Notes: generated by a model from the letters alone, not told the origin. Shown: positions 26,555 to 36,031, numbered from the stretch's first letter. The stretch is 48,146 bases of DNA from Pseudomonadota bacterium (GCA_021777555.1 JAJYDK010000030.1:1-48146), one strand, 5' to 3'. Made by a program: numbers and translations.

Positions 26555-27124
26555 TTGGTCGATGAGTGCCGCAAGCAGCTGCTGAGCCAGATCCTCGGCC
26601 ATCGGGTCGCGCTGCGCAGATACCTGAGTAAATTCACCTCCGGGGCCGAGGAGGTGGATGATCTGGTGCAGGAAGCCTACGTGCGGGTGTGCGCCATGCC
26701 GGAGGGGCAGGTGGTGGAATCGCCCCGCGCACTGATCTTTCGCATCGCCCGCAACCTCGCGGTGGACCGCGCCCGCCAGGTGAGCGCCCAGGCGACCGAT
26801 GCAGTGGCGGATTTCGAGCCCCTGCACGTCTCATCCCCTGAGGCCACCCCGGAAGAGCGGGTCGACGCCGACCGCCGGTTCGAGTCCTTCTGCGCCGTGG
26901 TGGAGGAGCTCCCGCCGATCTGCCGGCGGGTGTTCGTGTTGCGCAAGGTCTATCAGCTGTCCCACGAGGAGATCGCCGAAGTGCTCGGCATGGCGCACAG
27001 CACGATCGAGAAGCACGTCGCGAAGGGGCTGATGCGCTGCCGTGACCGGCTGCGCGAGCTCGGCCTCCTCGATGAGCTCGAGAGGGAGGCGCGCCGGAAG
27101 CGCCCGGATGGAAAGAGCCGATGA
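26555..27124 (+). CDS. ECF sigma factor, FecI-type
   Basis: This sigma-70 family factor of about 189 residues probably directs transcription of the TonB-receptor genes downstream. Region 2 reads EVDDLVQEAYVRVCAMPEG followed by FRIARNLAVDRAR, and region 4 shows VEELPPICRRVFVLRKVYQ, then LSHEEIAEVLGMAHSTIEKH as the helix-turn-helix. TTG 26555 has GGGGAG five bases upstream; a GTG at 26537 would add six residues but lacks a ribosome-binding site. Its stop overlaps the fecR-like start by four bases (ATGA), the normal coupling of FecI-type factors with their regulator. Confidence 0.93.
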   Translation: MVDECRKQLLSQILGHRVALRRYLSKFTSGAEEVDDLVQEAYVRVCAMPEGQVVESPRALIFRIARNLAVDRARQVSAQATDAVADFEPLHVSSPEATPEERVDADRRFESFCAVVEELPPICRRVFVLRKVYQLSHEEIAEVLGMAHSTIEKHVAKGLMRCRDRLRELGLLDELEREARRKRPDGKSR

Positions 27125-28143
27125 ATCGCGTGGTGAGACTGAAGCCGCAGTCCGAGATCGACCAGGAGGCGGCCGTGTGGACCTGGCGGCTCGATGCCGG
27201 CACCTTGAGCGCAGCAGAGCACGGGGAGCTCGAGAGCTGGCTGCGCCAGGATGCGCGCCACCGGCGCGCCCTCGAGGAATTCAGCTCGACGTGGCGCTCG
27301 CTCGATCTGCTTTCCGCGGTCAAGCGCGAGGAGAAGATCGCCGCGCTGGCGCGCGCCACTCGAGGCTGGTCGGTGCGCGAGAGCGTCCTGTTGCGCCGGG
27401 CGGCGATCGCCGCGAGCTGTCTGCTCATGATCGGCACCGCTTGGTGGGTGGGCCGCTCGGCGGGGATCGAGCGATTCTCGACCGCCGTCGGGCAGGAGCG
27501 CACCGTCACGCTCTCCGATGGCTCCGTGGTCGCCCTCAACACCAACACGCGGATTGAGGTTCGCTTCACCCGGGGGCGGCGCGACATCTATCTCCTGAAG
27601 GGCGAGGCGCATTTCCACGACACCGACGCTCCGGCGCGGCCCTTCTTCGTGCACGCCGGCGCTGCGCGCGTGCAGGCGATCGGCACTCGCTTCGAGGTGA
27701 GGCTGCATGCCGATCGGCGCATCGAGGTGCTGGTCAACCAGGGTCTCGTCGAGGTGCGGGCGGGCAGTGCCCGGCCGGGAGGCTTCGATCCCTTCGGGCG
27801 CGCTTCCCCTCGGCGCACGCAGAACTTGAGCGCCGGTGAGCGCTTGTCGATCGAAGGCGCGGACATCGAGGTGAGCTCGGTGAGTGCGGCCGAGATCGCC
27901 GATGCGCTCGCCTGGCGCCACGGCGCCCTGGTGTTCGACAACGAGCCGCTCGCGCAGGCGGTGGCGGAAGTCGGCCGCTACACCCGCGCACGCATCCTCC
28001 TGAAGTCAGGCGTCGGCGGGCTGCGCATCAGCGGCCGCTTCATGACGGACGACGTGCCGGGATTCTTCAAGGCGCTCGCGACGGCATTGCCCGTGCGGGT
28101 CACCCAGACCGGCCGGAATCTGATCACCGTCCAGCCCCGCTGA
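27121..28143 (+). CDS. FecR-family sigma regulator
   Basis: This 340-residue inner-membrane protein transfers the signal from an outer-membrane TonB receptor to the ECF sigma factor. The cytoplasmic N-terminal part has the DUF4880 pattern (EAAVWTWRLDAGTLSAAEHG and WLRQDARHRRALEEF). One transmembrane helix lies at about residues 93-111. A periplasmic FecR domain then follows with VTLSDGSVVALNTNTRIEV and RFEVRL, and a C-terminal STN-like region ends NLITVQPR. It is encoded directly after the sigma gene and before two TonB receptors, the standard cell-surface signalling layout. The likely partner is the STN-containing receptor at 31354-34200. Confidence 0.94.
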   Translation: MNRVVRLKPQSEIDQEAAVWTWRLDAGTLSAAEHGELESWLRQDARHRRALEEFSSTWRSLDLLSAVKREEKIAALARATRGWSVRESVLLRRAAIAASCLLMIGTAWWVGRSAGIERFSTAVGQERTVTLSDGSVVALNTNTRIEVRFTRGRRDIYLLKGEAHFHDTDAPARPFFVHAGAARVQAIGTRFEVRLHADRRIEVLVNQGLVEVRAGSARPGGFDPFGRASPRRTQNLSAGERLSIEGADIEVSSVSAAEIADALAWRHGALVFDNEPLAQAVAEVGRYTRARILLKSGVGGLRISGRFMTDDVPGFFKALATALPVRVTQTGRNLITVQPR

Positions 28144-28458
28144 TCCCGTCCCAGGGCAGGGTCCCCCCAGGGCCCGCGGCGGCTCGATCGGCCTCTCGTT
28201 GCGCTCGAGCAACGATCAATGCAGCAGCGCAGTCACGTAAAATCCGGTCCCGGGCATGAATTGCGCCCACGGAGTGGCGGATTTTTCCCGCCCGTCCGTC
28301 GTCATTCCTAAGCCCGGCCGAAGCACGAGCGGGCTTGCGGGTACGGTCGCGAGGTACATGGTCTGCGCTTTGTCGCCGTGCGAGGGGGTTGCATCGAGAG
28401 TCGCGGCGCTCAGGCGCCACCGTTGCGCGTTCCTACAACATTTTTGGGGGTCCTGATC
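28144..28458. other. 315-base non-coding leader before the first TonB receptor
   Basis: I find no supported gene here. The region is expected to hold the promoter of the receptor gene, plausibly read by the ECF sigma factor encoded just upstream, but I cannot point to a convincing -35/-10 pair. GGGGGT at 28446-28451 is the likely ribosome-binding site of the receptor. Confidence 0.4.
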
Positions 28459-31038
28459 ATGATGCGTAGAAATCACCTGGTGGCCTTGGCGGTGGCGGCG
28501 ACCCTCGGGTCCGTGGCGGCGGGGGCCGCTCATGCCGCCGCGCAGCCGAGCGCCGCGCCGAGCGATCAGCTGGCGGAGATCGTGGTTACCGCGACCAAGC
28601 GCAAGACGGTCGCACAGGACACCCCGATCAGCATGACGGTGCTCACCGCGGCGAATATCGCCAACCGCGGCCTCACCGACTTCAACACCCTGGCGCAGGG
28701 CATTCCGGGCCTCGCGATGCGCACTTCCGGGCCCAATCAGACCGAGTACGAGATGCGCGGCCTGAACTCCTCGGGCGGCAACACTTCGATGGTCGGGGTG
28801 TATCTCGATGACGTCGCGCTCTCGGCCCCCGCCTCGGAACAGCTCGGCAAGGTGATCATCAACCCGAACCTCTACGATCTGCAGCGCGTGGAGGTGCTGC
28901 ACGGACCTCAGGGCACGCTCTACGGCGCGAGCTCGATGGGCGGCACGGTGCGGCTCATTCCGGCCATGCCGGAGCTTGGAAAGTACACCGGGTCCGGGGA
29001 GACCATCGTCTCGGACACCGGATCCGGCGGCGGCATCAACTTCACGCAAAACGGCATGATCAACCTGCCGTTCGGATCGACGGCTGCGCTGCGCCTGGTC
29101 GGCTCCCACGCCTCGACGAGCGGCTGGCTCAACCGCTATGTGCTTGCCGACGGCTCCGTGACCTCCGACGCCGGCTCGAATCCCGCGACCTCCCGGCCCG
29201 CCAATTTCTACACGGCGCCGATCATCTCGACGGCGACGGGCGTGAACTCTTCGACCGATGATTCCTTCCGCGCCATCCTCCTCTACAAGCCGAACGATCA
29301 GCTCTCGATCACCCCGATGATCATGTGGCAGAAGGGCACGAGTGGCGCACCCAACGCGGTGGACGTCAATGGGTCGCCGAACTATCCCACCATGCCGAAT
29401 CCGAAAGGCCACTACGAGATCTACCAGACCTCCGAGCCGCAGTCGGACCGCTTCACCCTGGGGAGTCTCAAGGTCGAATACGCCCTGACGCCCGACATCG
29501 GCCTCACCTCGATCACCGGCCTGTGGTCGAACCACTCCCTGGTCTCGCAGGACGGCACCGAGGAGAACTCGAGCTCGACCGCGCTCGGCCCCGGCGATCC
29601 CACGGTAGCCCCCCCTCCGTACGACACCTCCGCCGGCGGCATCGGCCCGACCGGTCCCGGCCCGTTCGGCCCCGGAGTCGAGGAGCGCGATTACACCCGT
29701 CAAGTGAGCGAGGAACTGCGCGTCGCCTCGACCGGCAGCGGGCGGCTGCAGTGGCTCGCGGGCTATTACTATCAGGACCTGTTCTCTGACTGGGACATGT
29801 GGTCGATCAATCCGCAGGCCGGACCGATCGCCAACATCTACGTCGACTACATGCCGCAGACCATTCTGCAGAACGCCTTCTTCGCCAATCTCTCGTGGAA
29901 ATTCACGCACGGGCTCACCGCCCACGTGGGAGTGCGCTGGTATCACTATTCGTATGACCAGCACAACTCCGAATGGGGCGATTTCACGCCGTATGGCTTC
30001 GAGAATCTGCTGGGCCTGAACGGTCCGCCGACGGTAGCCGGGAACACCACGCCGTTCAACACCAACGCGAGTGGCAGCGCCAGCGGGACCAATCCGCGCT
30101 TCAACCTGACCTGGCAGATCGACCGCGATCACATGGTGTACGGCACGATCGCCAAGGGTTTCCGGCTGGGCGGCACGGATCAGCCCTTCGTCGGCTTCCT
30201 GACCTCGGTGAGCGCCGCGACATGTCCGTATGGGAATCCACCGTCCCTCGCCGGGCTAGAGCAGTGCGGCCTGCAGACCAAGCTCTCGGCGACGCCGACC
30301 CAGCCGGGAAATATTTACACCGCGACCGCGAACTTCCCCAATGTTAATTCACAGGGCACGCCGCAATTCAAGTCCGACTCCGTATGGGACTACGAGATCG
30401 GATCGAAGAACGAGTTCTGGCATCACCGCGCCCTCTTTAACCTGACGGGGTACTTCGAGCGCTGGACCGACCCACAGATCGCGACGAACATCTCCGGCTT
30501 CGGGTTCACCGTGAATGGCGCGAACGCCAACATCTACGGCTTGGAGGCCTCGTTCCGCGCCGATCTCGGCTACGGCTTCGATTTCGCGACGGACTGGGGC
30601 TATACACACAGCAAATTCCTCGCCGACAGCCCGATCGACGGCATTCCCTCGGGTTTCGAGGTTCCGGATACGCCCAAGGTCACGGGTTCCGCCTCGCTCA
30701 ACTACCATCACAGCCTGAGCGACACCATGGCGTTCTTCGGCAACGCCACCTACAGCTATGTCGGATCGCGGTACGACCTGCCGTATGGCGTCACGGTCTA
30801 TCTCAACAACATCAATCAGACCAAGATCAATCTGCCGTCCTACGGAATTCTCGATCTGCGCGCGGGAGTGCGCACGGGGAACTGGAGCGCGGCCGTGTTC
30901 ATCGACAACGCGACCGACAAACAGGTGCTGCTCGATCCCCTGCCGCAGATCAATCTGGCCATTCCGCAGTTTACGCGCTACATCGTGAATCAGCCGGTCA
31001 CCTACGGCCTCGATGTGAGCTACAACTTCGGGGAGTAG
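28459..31038 (+). CDS. TonB-dependent outer-membrane receptor without STN domain
   Basis: This 859-residue protein imports a large substrate through the outer membrane using TonB energy. A signal peptide (about residues 1-28, ending AHAAA) is followed by a TonB-box-like EIVVTATKRK segment. The plug domain (about 45-170) has DFNTLAQGIPGLAMRTSG, EYEMRGLNSSGGNTSMVG and VEVLHGPQGTLYGASSMGGT, and a long beta barrel follows, ending YGLDVSYNFGE. It is a close paralogue of the receptor at 31354-34200 but lacks the N-terminal signalling domain, so it probably only transports. ATG 28459 is followed by a second ATG. Strong hairpins follow the stop. The substrate is unknown; no siderophore or sugar genes are adjacent. 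Confidence 0.92.
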   Translation: MMRRNHLVALAVAATLGSVAAGAAHAAAQPSAAPSDQLAEIVVTATKRKTVAQDTPISMTVLTAANIANRGLTDFNTLAQGIPGLAMRTSGPNQTEYEMRGLNSSGGNTSMVGVYLDDVALSAPASEQLGKVIINPNLYDLQRVEVLHGPQGTLYGASSMGGTVRLIPAMPELGKYTGSGETIVSDTGSGGGINFTQNGMINLPFGSTAALRLVGSHASTSGWLNRYVLADGSVTSDAGSNPATSRPANFYTAPIISTATGVNSSTDDSFRAILLYKPNDQLSITPMIMWQKGTSGAPNAVDVNGSPNYPTMPNPKGHYEIYQTSEPQSDRFTLGSLKVEYALTPDIGLTSITGLWSNHSLVSQDGTEENSSSTALGPGDPTVAPPPYDTSAGGIGPTGPGPFGPGVEERDYTRQVSEELRVASTGSGRLQWLAGYYYQDLFSDWDMWSINPQAGPIANIYVDYMPQTILQNAFFANLSWKFTHGLTAHVGVRWYHYSYDQHNSEWGDFTPYGFENLLGLNGPPTVAGNTTPFNTNASGSASGTNPRFNLTWQIDRDHMVYGTIAKGFRLGGTDQPFVGFLTSVSAATCPYGNPPSLAGLEQCGLQTKLSATPTQPGNIYTATANFPNVNSQGTPQFKSDSVWDYEIGSKNEFWHHRALFNLTGYFERWTDPQIATNISGFGFTVNGANANIYGLEASFRADLGYGFDFATDWGYTHSKFLADSPIDGIPSGFEVPDTPKVTGSASLNYHHSLSDTMAFFGNATYSYVGSRYDLPYGVTVYLNNINQTKINLPSYGILDLRAGVRTGNWSAAVFIDNATDKQVLLDPLPQINLAIPQFTRYIVNQPVTYGLDVSYNFGE

Positions 31039-31070
31039 GGACGGGGATCACTTGAGCTCAGGGCCGCTTT

Positions 31071-31092
31071 CCCGCCCGGTGCGCCGGGCGGG
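31071..31092 (+). terminator. GC-rich hairpin after the first TonB receptor
   Basis: A perfect nine-pair stem (CCCGCCCGG at 31071-31079 and CCGGGCGGG at 31084-31092) has a four-base loop and lies 33 bases after the stop. It precedes a stronger terminator at 31110. Confidence 0.55.
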
Positions 31093-31109
31093 AGGGCGGC
31101 ACTCGCGGG

Positions 31110-31140
31110 GGGATGAGAGCAATCTCGTCCCTTTTTTTTT
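31110..31140 (+). terminator. Rho-independent terminator
   Basis: GGGATGAGA (31110-31118) and TCTCGTCCC (31123-31131) form a nine-pair stem with one G-T pair and a GCAA tetraloop. Nine T residues follow directly. This is a textbook intrinsic terminator and shows that the second receptor is transcribed separately. Confidence 0.93.
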
Positions 31141-31353
31141 GGTGTAAGGCGCTTCGGGGGGCACCCTGCTTGTCATCGGCAGGGCGGGAGCGTCATCATG
31201 GAGACAGTCGATCGGTCGGGCGGAGCCTGAGCCGGGGCGGGGTGGGGACCGCGCGTCGGGGCGGCTGCCGAGTGCTTCATAAACTGATCAATATCCAATA
31301 CTTACAAGCGACTCTTCGGGGAGCCGTGCACCATCAGTCCGAACCCTGCTTCC

Positions 31354-34200
31354 GTGGTCGCACCGCGTGACCGGTCCTCGGGCCGGCCCCCGGGGCGGCT
31401 GCGAGGGCGCGTGCGTGGGGCATGGTTGCTCGCCGCACTCGGTTGGGCGGTCTCCCGAGCCCAGACCGGTGAGCCGCTGCATCGCTTCGACATCCCGTCG
31501 GAGCCGCTGGCCCCGGCGCTCACCGCGTTCGCGCGACAGGCCGATGTCACGCTGCTCTCATCGGCGAGCGCAGTGGCGGGTCTGCGCGCGAGCGGGATCC
31601 GGGGTGCGCTCACCGTGAGGCAGGCTCTGCAGCGCCTGCTCGAAGGGACGGGCCTCTCTTTCCGGCAGGTGAGTGGCTCGGCCATCGCCATCGTGCCGGC
31701 GCCGGCGCGTGCGCCGAAGCGTTCACCGGGCGCAGGCGCCGCCGCGACCCAACCCTTCGTGCGATCCGGTGCTGCCGCTCCCGGGCGCGCACCCCCCGCG
31801 GGCCGCCCATGGGGCGAGCTTCGCCCCCAGGCCGAGCGGTTGGCGCAGGTGCTGATCACAGCGACCAAGCGCTCGACCACTTTGCAGACCACGGCGGCGA
31901 GCGTTGCGGCGATCACCGCGGCAGATATCGAGCGACGGGGGCTGACGGATTTCGATTCACTCGCGCGCTCGGTCCCGGGTCTGGCGATGCGCACCGCCGG
32001 CCCCGGACAGACCGAGTTCGAGATGCGGGGCCTGAACTCCTCGGGCGGCAATACCTCCATGGTGGGCCTGTATCTCGATGAGATCCCCTTGTCCTCGCCG
32101 GCCTCGGCGCAGCTCGGCAAGGTGGTGGTCGATCTGAACCTCTACGACCTCGACCGTGTGGAAGTGCTGCGGGGTCCGCAGGGAACACTCTATGGCGCGA
32201 GTTCCATGGGCGGCACGGTGCGCCTCGTTCCCAATCCCCCGCGGCTGCGCCGGTTCGAGGTCTCCGGGCAGACGGTGCTGTCCGGCACCGCCTCCGGGGG
32301 CGGCGTCAACGATGGTCTGAACGGTATGGTCAACCTGCCGCTCGGGGGCGAGGCGGCGCTGCGGCTCGTGGGCTCGGTCAGCCGCGCGAGCGGCTGGCTC
32401 GAGCGGCGGGTGATCGCCCCCGGGGCGGTGGCGGTGGACTCGGGTACCTTCCCGAGCGTCTCGCGGCCGCCGAACTTCTATACCGCGCCCCTCGAGTCGC
32501 GGATCAACGGGGTCAATTCGACGCAGGTGGATTCCGTACGTGCCGAGCTCCTCTGGAAGCCCACCGCACGCCTCTCGATCCAGCCGCTCGCGCTCTACCA
32601 GCTGACCCGGCAAAACGGTCCCGACAACGTCGATGTCAATGGCGCGCCGACCCATCCGGCGATGCCGGACGTCAACGCGCACTGGGAGATCTACGACACG
32701 CCGGAGCCGCAGCGCGACCGCTTCGCGCTCGGCAGTCTGAAGCTGGTGTATCGCCTGCCGGCGCTCCGGGTGACCTCGGCCACGGGGTACTGGAGCCGCG
32801 GCACCGTGGTCTCCCAGGACGGCACCGAGGAGACCGCCGCATCGCTCAACTCGGCCTTTCCGACCTACGCCGCGCCAGCGGGACTTGGGCCCACGGGGCC
32901 GGCGCCCACGGGCCCGGGGGCGCGCGAGCGTGACGCCACCCGCCAGCTGAGCCAGGAGCTGCGGGTCACCTCCGCCGCAGGCGGCGCGTGGCAGTGGCTC
33001 GCGGGCTGGTTCTACCAGGACCTGCATTCCGACTGGGATCTGTGGGTGCTCGCGCCGCAAGCGGCCCCCATGCTCGGCGGACCCAACATCTACGTCGATT
33101 ACCAGCCGCAGAGCATCCTGCAGAACTCGCAGTTCGGGGAGGTCTCGTGGCGGATATCGCCGCACTGGCAGGCCACCTTCGGGCTGCGGCACTACCGCTA
33201 CGCGCTCGACCAGTCGAACCGCGAGTACGGCCTGTTCACCGTGTATGGTTTCCAGGGCAATGATGTGCCGTACGCGACCCATGCCTCGAACAGCGCCGAG
33301 GGCACGGTGCCCAAGCTCGATCTGCGATACACCCTCGACCGCGACCACATGGTGTATGCCACGGTGTCCAAGGGCTTTCGCCTGGGGGGTGTGAACCAGC
33401 CCATCCCCGTGGCCTATGCCACCAACGGCAACGCGGTGCTGGTCGGGAACGAGTGTGGACTGCAGGAGAAGCTCCTCGGGGCCACCGCGGCCGGCTGCAA
33501 TCCCAACCTGTTGCTGCAGGCCCCCACCAGTTTCCGCTCCGACTCGGTGTGGAGCTACGAGCTTGGCGAGAAGTCGACGCTGCTCGAGGGCCGCATGATC
33601 CTCGATGTGTCGGCCTACTATGAGCGCTGGCTCGACCCGCAACTCGCGACCAATCTCGCCGGCTTCGGCATCACCGCGAACGGGGCGGATGCCCGCATCG
33701 AGGGGCTCGAAGCGGAGCTTCGCTCACTCCTAGGACGCGATTGGCATCTCCGGCTGAACGCCGGCTATACCGATGCGACCTTCACCCGCGCCAGCGCCAT
33801 CATCGGTTATCCGGCCGGGACGCAGGTCCCCGATACCCCCCGGATCACCGCCTCGGCGGAGCTGCGCTGGCGGCATGATCTCTCGGGATCTCTGGCCGCT
33901 TTCGCCTCGCTCGAATGGGACTACGTCGGATCGCGTACCGATGCGCCCTACGGGGAGACGATTACCCTCTGGAACATCGATCAGTACCTGGTGCACCTGC
34001 CATCCTACAGCCTGGGGTATCTGCGCCTGGGGTTCGAGAGCGGGCACTGGCGCGCGGCGCTGTTCGTCGACAACCTGTGGAACGAGCGGGTCCTGCTCGA
34101 TCCACAGCCGCAGATCGACCTGCAGACCGCCGCCTTCACCCGCTACACGGTGAACCGGCCGCTGACGGCGGGGCTCGACCTCAGCTGGCGATTTCGCTGA
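31354..34200 (+). CDS. TonB-dependent receptor with N-terminal STN signalling domain
   Basis: This 948-residue protein is a transducer-type TonB receptor. After a basic, long signal peptide (about residues 1-36) comes an STN domain (about 42-112: HRFDIPSEPLAPALTAFARQ to GSAIAIV), which contacts FecR in the periplasm. An Ala/Pro linker follows, then TonB-box-like VLITATKRST, a plug (DFDSLARSVPGLAMRTAGPG, VEVLRGPQGTLYGASSMGGT) and a beta barrel ending LDLSWRFR. Plug and barrel are very similar to the receptor just upstream, so the two arose by duplication. The start is probably GTG 31354, the only candidate after the in-frame TGA at 31285; no good ribosome-binding site is seen. Together with the FecI/FecR pair it should form a surface-signalling system. 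Confidence 0.92.
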   Translation: MVAPRDRSSGRPPGRLRGRVRGAWLLAALGWAVSRAQTGEPLHRFDIPSEPLAPALTAFARQADVTLLSSASAVAGLRASGIRGALTVRQALQRLLEGTGLSFRQVSGSAIAIVPAPARAPKRSPGAGAAATQPFVRSGAAAPGRAPPAGRPWGELRPQAERLAQVLITATKRSTTLQTTAASVAAITAADIERRGLTDFDSLARSVPGLAMRTAGPGQTEFEMRGLNSSGGNTSMVGLYLDEIPLSSPASAQLGKVVVDLNLYDLDRVEVLRGPQGTLYGASSMGGTVRLVPNPPRLRRFEVSGQTVLSGTASGGGVNDGLNGMVNLPLGGEAALRLVGSVSRASGWLERRVIAPGAVAVDSGTFPSVSRPPNFYTAPLESRINGVNSTQVDSVRAELLWKPTARLSIQPLALYQLTRQNGPDNVDVNGAPTHPAMPDVNAHWEIYDTPEPQRDRFALGSLKLVYRLPALRVTSATGYWSRGTVVSQDGTEETAASLNSAFPTYAAPAGLGPTGPAPTGPGARERDATRQLSQELRVTSAAGGAWQWLAGWFYQDLHSDWDLWVLAPQAAPMLGGPNIYVDYQPQSILQNSQFGEVSWRISPHWQATFGLRHYRYALDQSNREYGLFTVYGFQGNDVPYATHASNSAEGTVPKLDLRYTLDRDHMVYATVSKGFRLGGVNQPIPVAYATNGNAVLVGNECGLQEKLLGATAAGCNPNLLLQAPTSFRSDSVWSYELGEKSTLLEGRMILDVSAYYERWLDPQLATNLAGFGITANGADARIEGLEAELRSLLGRDWHLRLNAGYTDATFTRASAIIGYPAGTQVPDTPRITASAELRWRHDLSGSLAAFASLEWDYVGSRTDAPYGETITLWNIDQYLVHLPSYSLGYLRLGFESGHWRAALFVDNLWNERVLLDPQPQIDLQTAAFTRYTVNRPLTAGLDLSWRFR

Positions 34201-34218
34201 GCGCGGCAGGCGCGCCTC

Positions 34219-34242
34219 CCTCCGGTCCGAGCGGGCCGGGGG
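34219..34242. terminator. Hairpin between convergent genes
   Basis: CCTCCGGTCC-type bases at 34219-34228 pair with 34233-34242 (ten pairs including two G-T) around a four-base loop. It lies between the receptor stop and the stop of the small minus-strand gene, so it could terminate either transcript. Confidence 0.45.
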
Positions 34243-34258
34243 AGGGGGGCGGGGACAC

Positions 34259-34663
34259 TCAGAATGCGTTGAAGAGGCTGCTCACCAGGTCGCTCGCGAG
34301 GCCGAAGCCCGCGCCCATGCCGAGACCGGACATCACATTGCCCATGAACCCGCCGCCGCCGCCGCCGGCATAGGGCTGGGCAGACCAGCCGCGGGTCGCA
34401 TAGGTGGGCTGGGGCTGGGAGTTGATGTGGGTCTCGAGCGAGTGGATGTACTCGGCCATCTGCTGGATGAGGGCGAGCGAGGACTGGTTCTGCTGCTGCA
34501 TGGCGACGGCCGTCTCCCGCAGATCGAGCATGAGCTCGCGCGCGAGCGCCGGGTCGGTCACTTTGGCCTGCAGCTTGTCGGCCAGCTGCCGGAAACTCTG
34601 TCCGACCTGGTTGGCCTCATTCTGCAGCTGAATCGCCTGATTCTCGGCGGTCTGGTAATCCAT
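34259..34663 (-). CDS. Small coiled-coil protein with glycine-zipper tail
   Basis: This 134-residue protein has a helical, Gln-rich N-terminal part (about residues 1-80, for example NEANQVGQSFRQLADKLQAK) likely to form a coiled coil. A linker and a glycine run then lead into a hydrophobic glycine-zipper segment (FMGNVMSGLGMGAGFGLASD), which could insert in a membrane or self-associate. ATG 34663 is preceded by GGAG at good spacing; the longer open frame to 34804 is not needed. I do not recognise the family. Its tail resembles that of the TPR protein at 24311-25180. Confidence 0.7.
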   Translation of the reverse strand: MDYQTAENQAIQLQNEANQVGQSFRQLADKLQAKVTDPALARELMLDLRETAVAMQQQNQSSLALIQQMAEYIHSLETHINSQPQPTYATRGWSAQPYAGGGGGGFMGNVMSGLGMGAGFGLASDLVSSLFNAF

Positions 34664-34876
34664 GGTGTGCTCCGGTAAAAGTCCGCAGGTTCGACCCCGC
34701 GGGCGGTGAATCGGTTCCGCCGGACCTTGGGGCCGGGCAGCACGGGATTCAAGCCCTGGCCGTGCCGCTCTCCGGGGCCCGCACCCCGAAGGCGAAGGCG
34801 GCACGGGGAACCGGTCAGGATTTGGTCAGCAATTGCTGCGAAGGTTCGCTCTGCCTTCATCCAGAGGATATCCGCC

Positions 34877-35971
34877 ATGCCCACGAAACGAGCCCTGCTG
34901 CCACTGCTCTCGAGCGCCATCCTATCGCTGGCCTGTGCCGCCGCCCAGGCGAGTCCCACCGCAGCGACGCTCGAGCGGCTCGAAACGCTCCGCGTGCCCG
35001 GCAAGCCCCTCGCGGTGTTCGACATCGGCTTCGTCAATGCCGACGGAGTTTACGCGCTCTCGGACCGCTCGAACGGGGGGCTCGACTTCTTCAAGGCCGC
35101 CACGGGAGCCTTTCTCGGCCGCGCGACGGGATTTGCGGGTTACAACAAGGCCGGCGGCTACGATGTGTCCGGGCCCAATGGGGTGGTGGCCGTGGGACGC
35201 AATGAGTTCTGGGCGGGCGATGGCAACAGCACCGTCAAGGTGGTCGACCTGCGCACGAAGAAAGTCATCGCCAGCATCTCCACGGGCGGGCACAAGCGCA
35301 CCGACGAGATGACCTACGATGCCCGTGACCACCTGGTCGTCGCCGTGAACAACGCCGATGATCCGCCTTTCGTCAGCTTCATCTCCACTCGTACCCACAA
35401 GGTGGACGGGCGCGTGGTGCTCAAGCGCGCGAGCGATGGCGCGGAGCAGCCCGTCTGGGATCCCGCCTCGGGGCTGATTTACCTGTCCATTCCCTCGCTC
35501 GATCACATCAAGGCGCACAGCGCCGTCGCGGTGATCAACCCCCGCACGCGCAAGCTCATCCGCTACATGCCTGTCTCGCGCTGCATGCCCGCCGGGCTTG
35601 CCCTCGGGCCCCGCCACCACCTGCTGGTCGGCTGCAGCGATGATGGGGTGGCGGCCGGTTTCCCGGCACGCTCATTCGTGATGACGACCTCCGGTCGCAT
35701 CGTGGCGCGGCTGCCCGAGGTCGGCGGCTCCGATGAGGTGTGGTCGGACCTGCGGGCGCACCAGTACTACCTGGCTGCCGTCGCCAATACCGGGGGACCG
35801 GTGCTCGGGGTGGTCGATTCGCGCACCGACCGCTGGCTCGCAAACCTCCCGACTGGCCCGCATGCGCACTCCGTGGCGGCCGATGCGCGCACCGGGCGGG
35901 TGTTCGTGCCGATCGCCGCGGGCAAGGAATGCCCCGAGGGCTGCATTGCGGTCTTCGGGCCGAAGAAGTAG
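34877..35971 (+). CDS. Secreted beta-propeller (YVTN-like) protein
   Basis: This 364-residue protein has a signal peptide (about residues 1-26, ending AQAS). The rest is a series of short repeats in which a strand such as STVKVVDLRTKKVIASISTG is followed by a turn and a new strand. This is the pattern of seven-bladed YVTN or NHL-like beta propellers. Examples of blades are SFISTRTHKVDGRVVL, VAVINPRTRKLIRYMPVS and LGVVDSRTDRWLANLPTG. Such proteins bind ligands or partner proteins in the periplasm or outside the cell; no catalytic residues are evident. ATG 34877 is preceded by AGAGG. A strong hairpin shared with the convergent pilE gene follows the stop. Confidence 0.82.
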   Translation: MPTKRALLPLLSSAILSLACAAAQASPTAATLERLETLRVPGKPLAVFDIGFVNADGVYALSDRSNGGLDFFKAATGAFLGRATGFAGYNKAGGYDVSGPNGVVAVGRNEFWAGDGNSTVKVVDLRTKKVIASISTGGHKRTDEMTYDARDHLVVAVNNADDPPFVSFISTRTHKVDGRVVLKRASDGAEQPVWDPASGLIYLSIPSLDHIKAHSAVAVINPRTRKLIRYMPVSRCMPAGLALGPRHHLLVGCSDDGVAAGFPARSFVMTTSGRIVARLPEVGGSDEVWSDLRAHQYYLAAVANTGGPVLGVVDSRTDRWLANLPTGPHAHSVAADARTGRVFVPIAAGKECPEGCIAVFGPKK

Positions 35972-35988
35972 GCCTCGCCTCCAACGCC

Positions 35989-36012
35989 GGGGAGCCTCGC
36001 GAGAGGCTCCCC
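35989..36012. terminator. Bidirectional hairpin between propeller gene and pilE
   Basis: GGGGAGCCTC and GAGGCTCCCC form a perfect ten-pair stem closed by a GCGA tetraloop. It lies between two converging genes, 18 bases after one stop and 20 before the other, and can serve both strands. There is no clear T-run. Confidence 0.75.
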
Positions 36013-36031
36013 CAAGCGGCGCGTCGATCGA

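Noticed and set aside
28216-33642. Long minus-strand open frames opposite both TonB receptors
   Set aside because: They mirror the codon periodicity of the receptors and have the composition of antisense shadows in high-GC DNA; no motifs or ribosome-binding sites.
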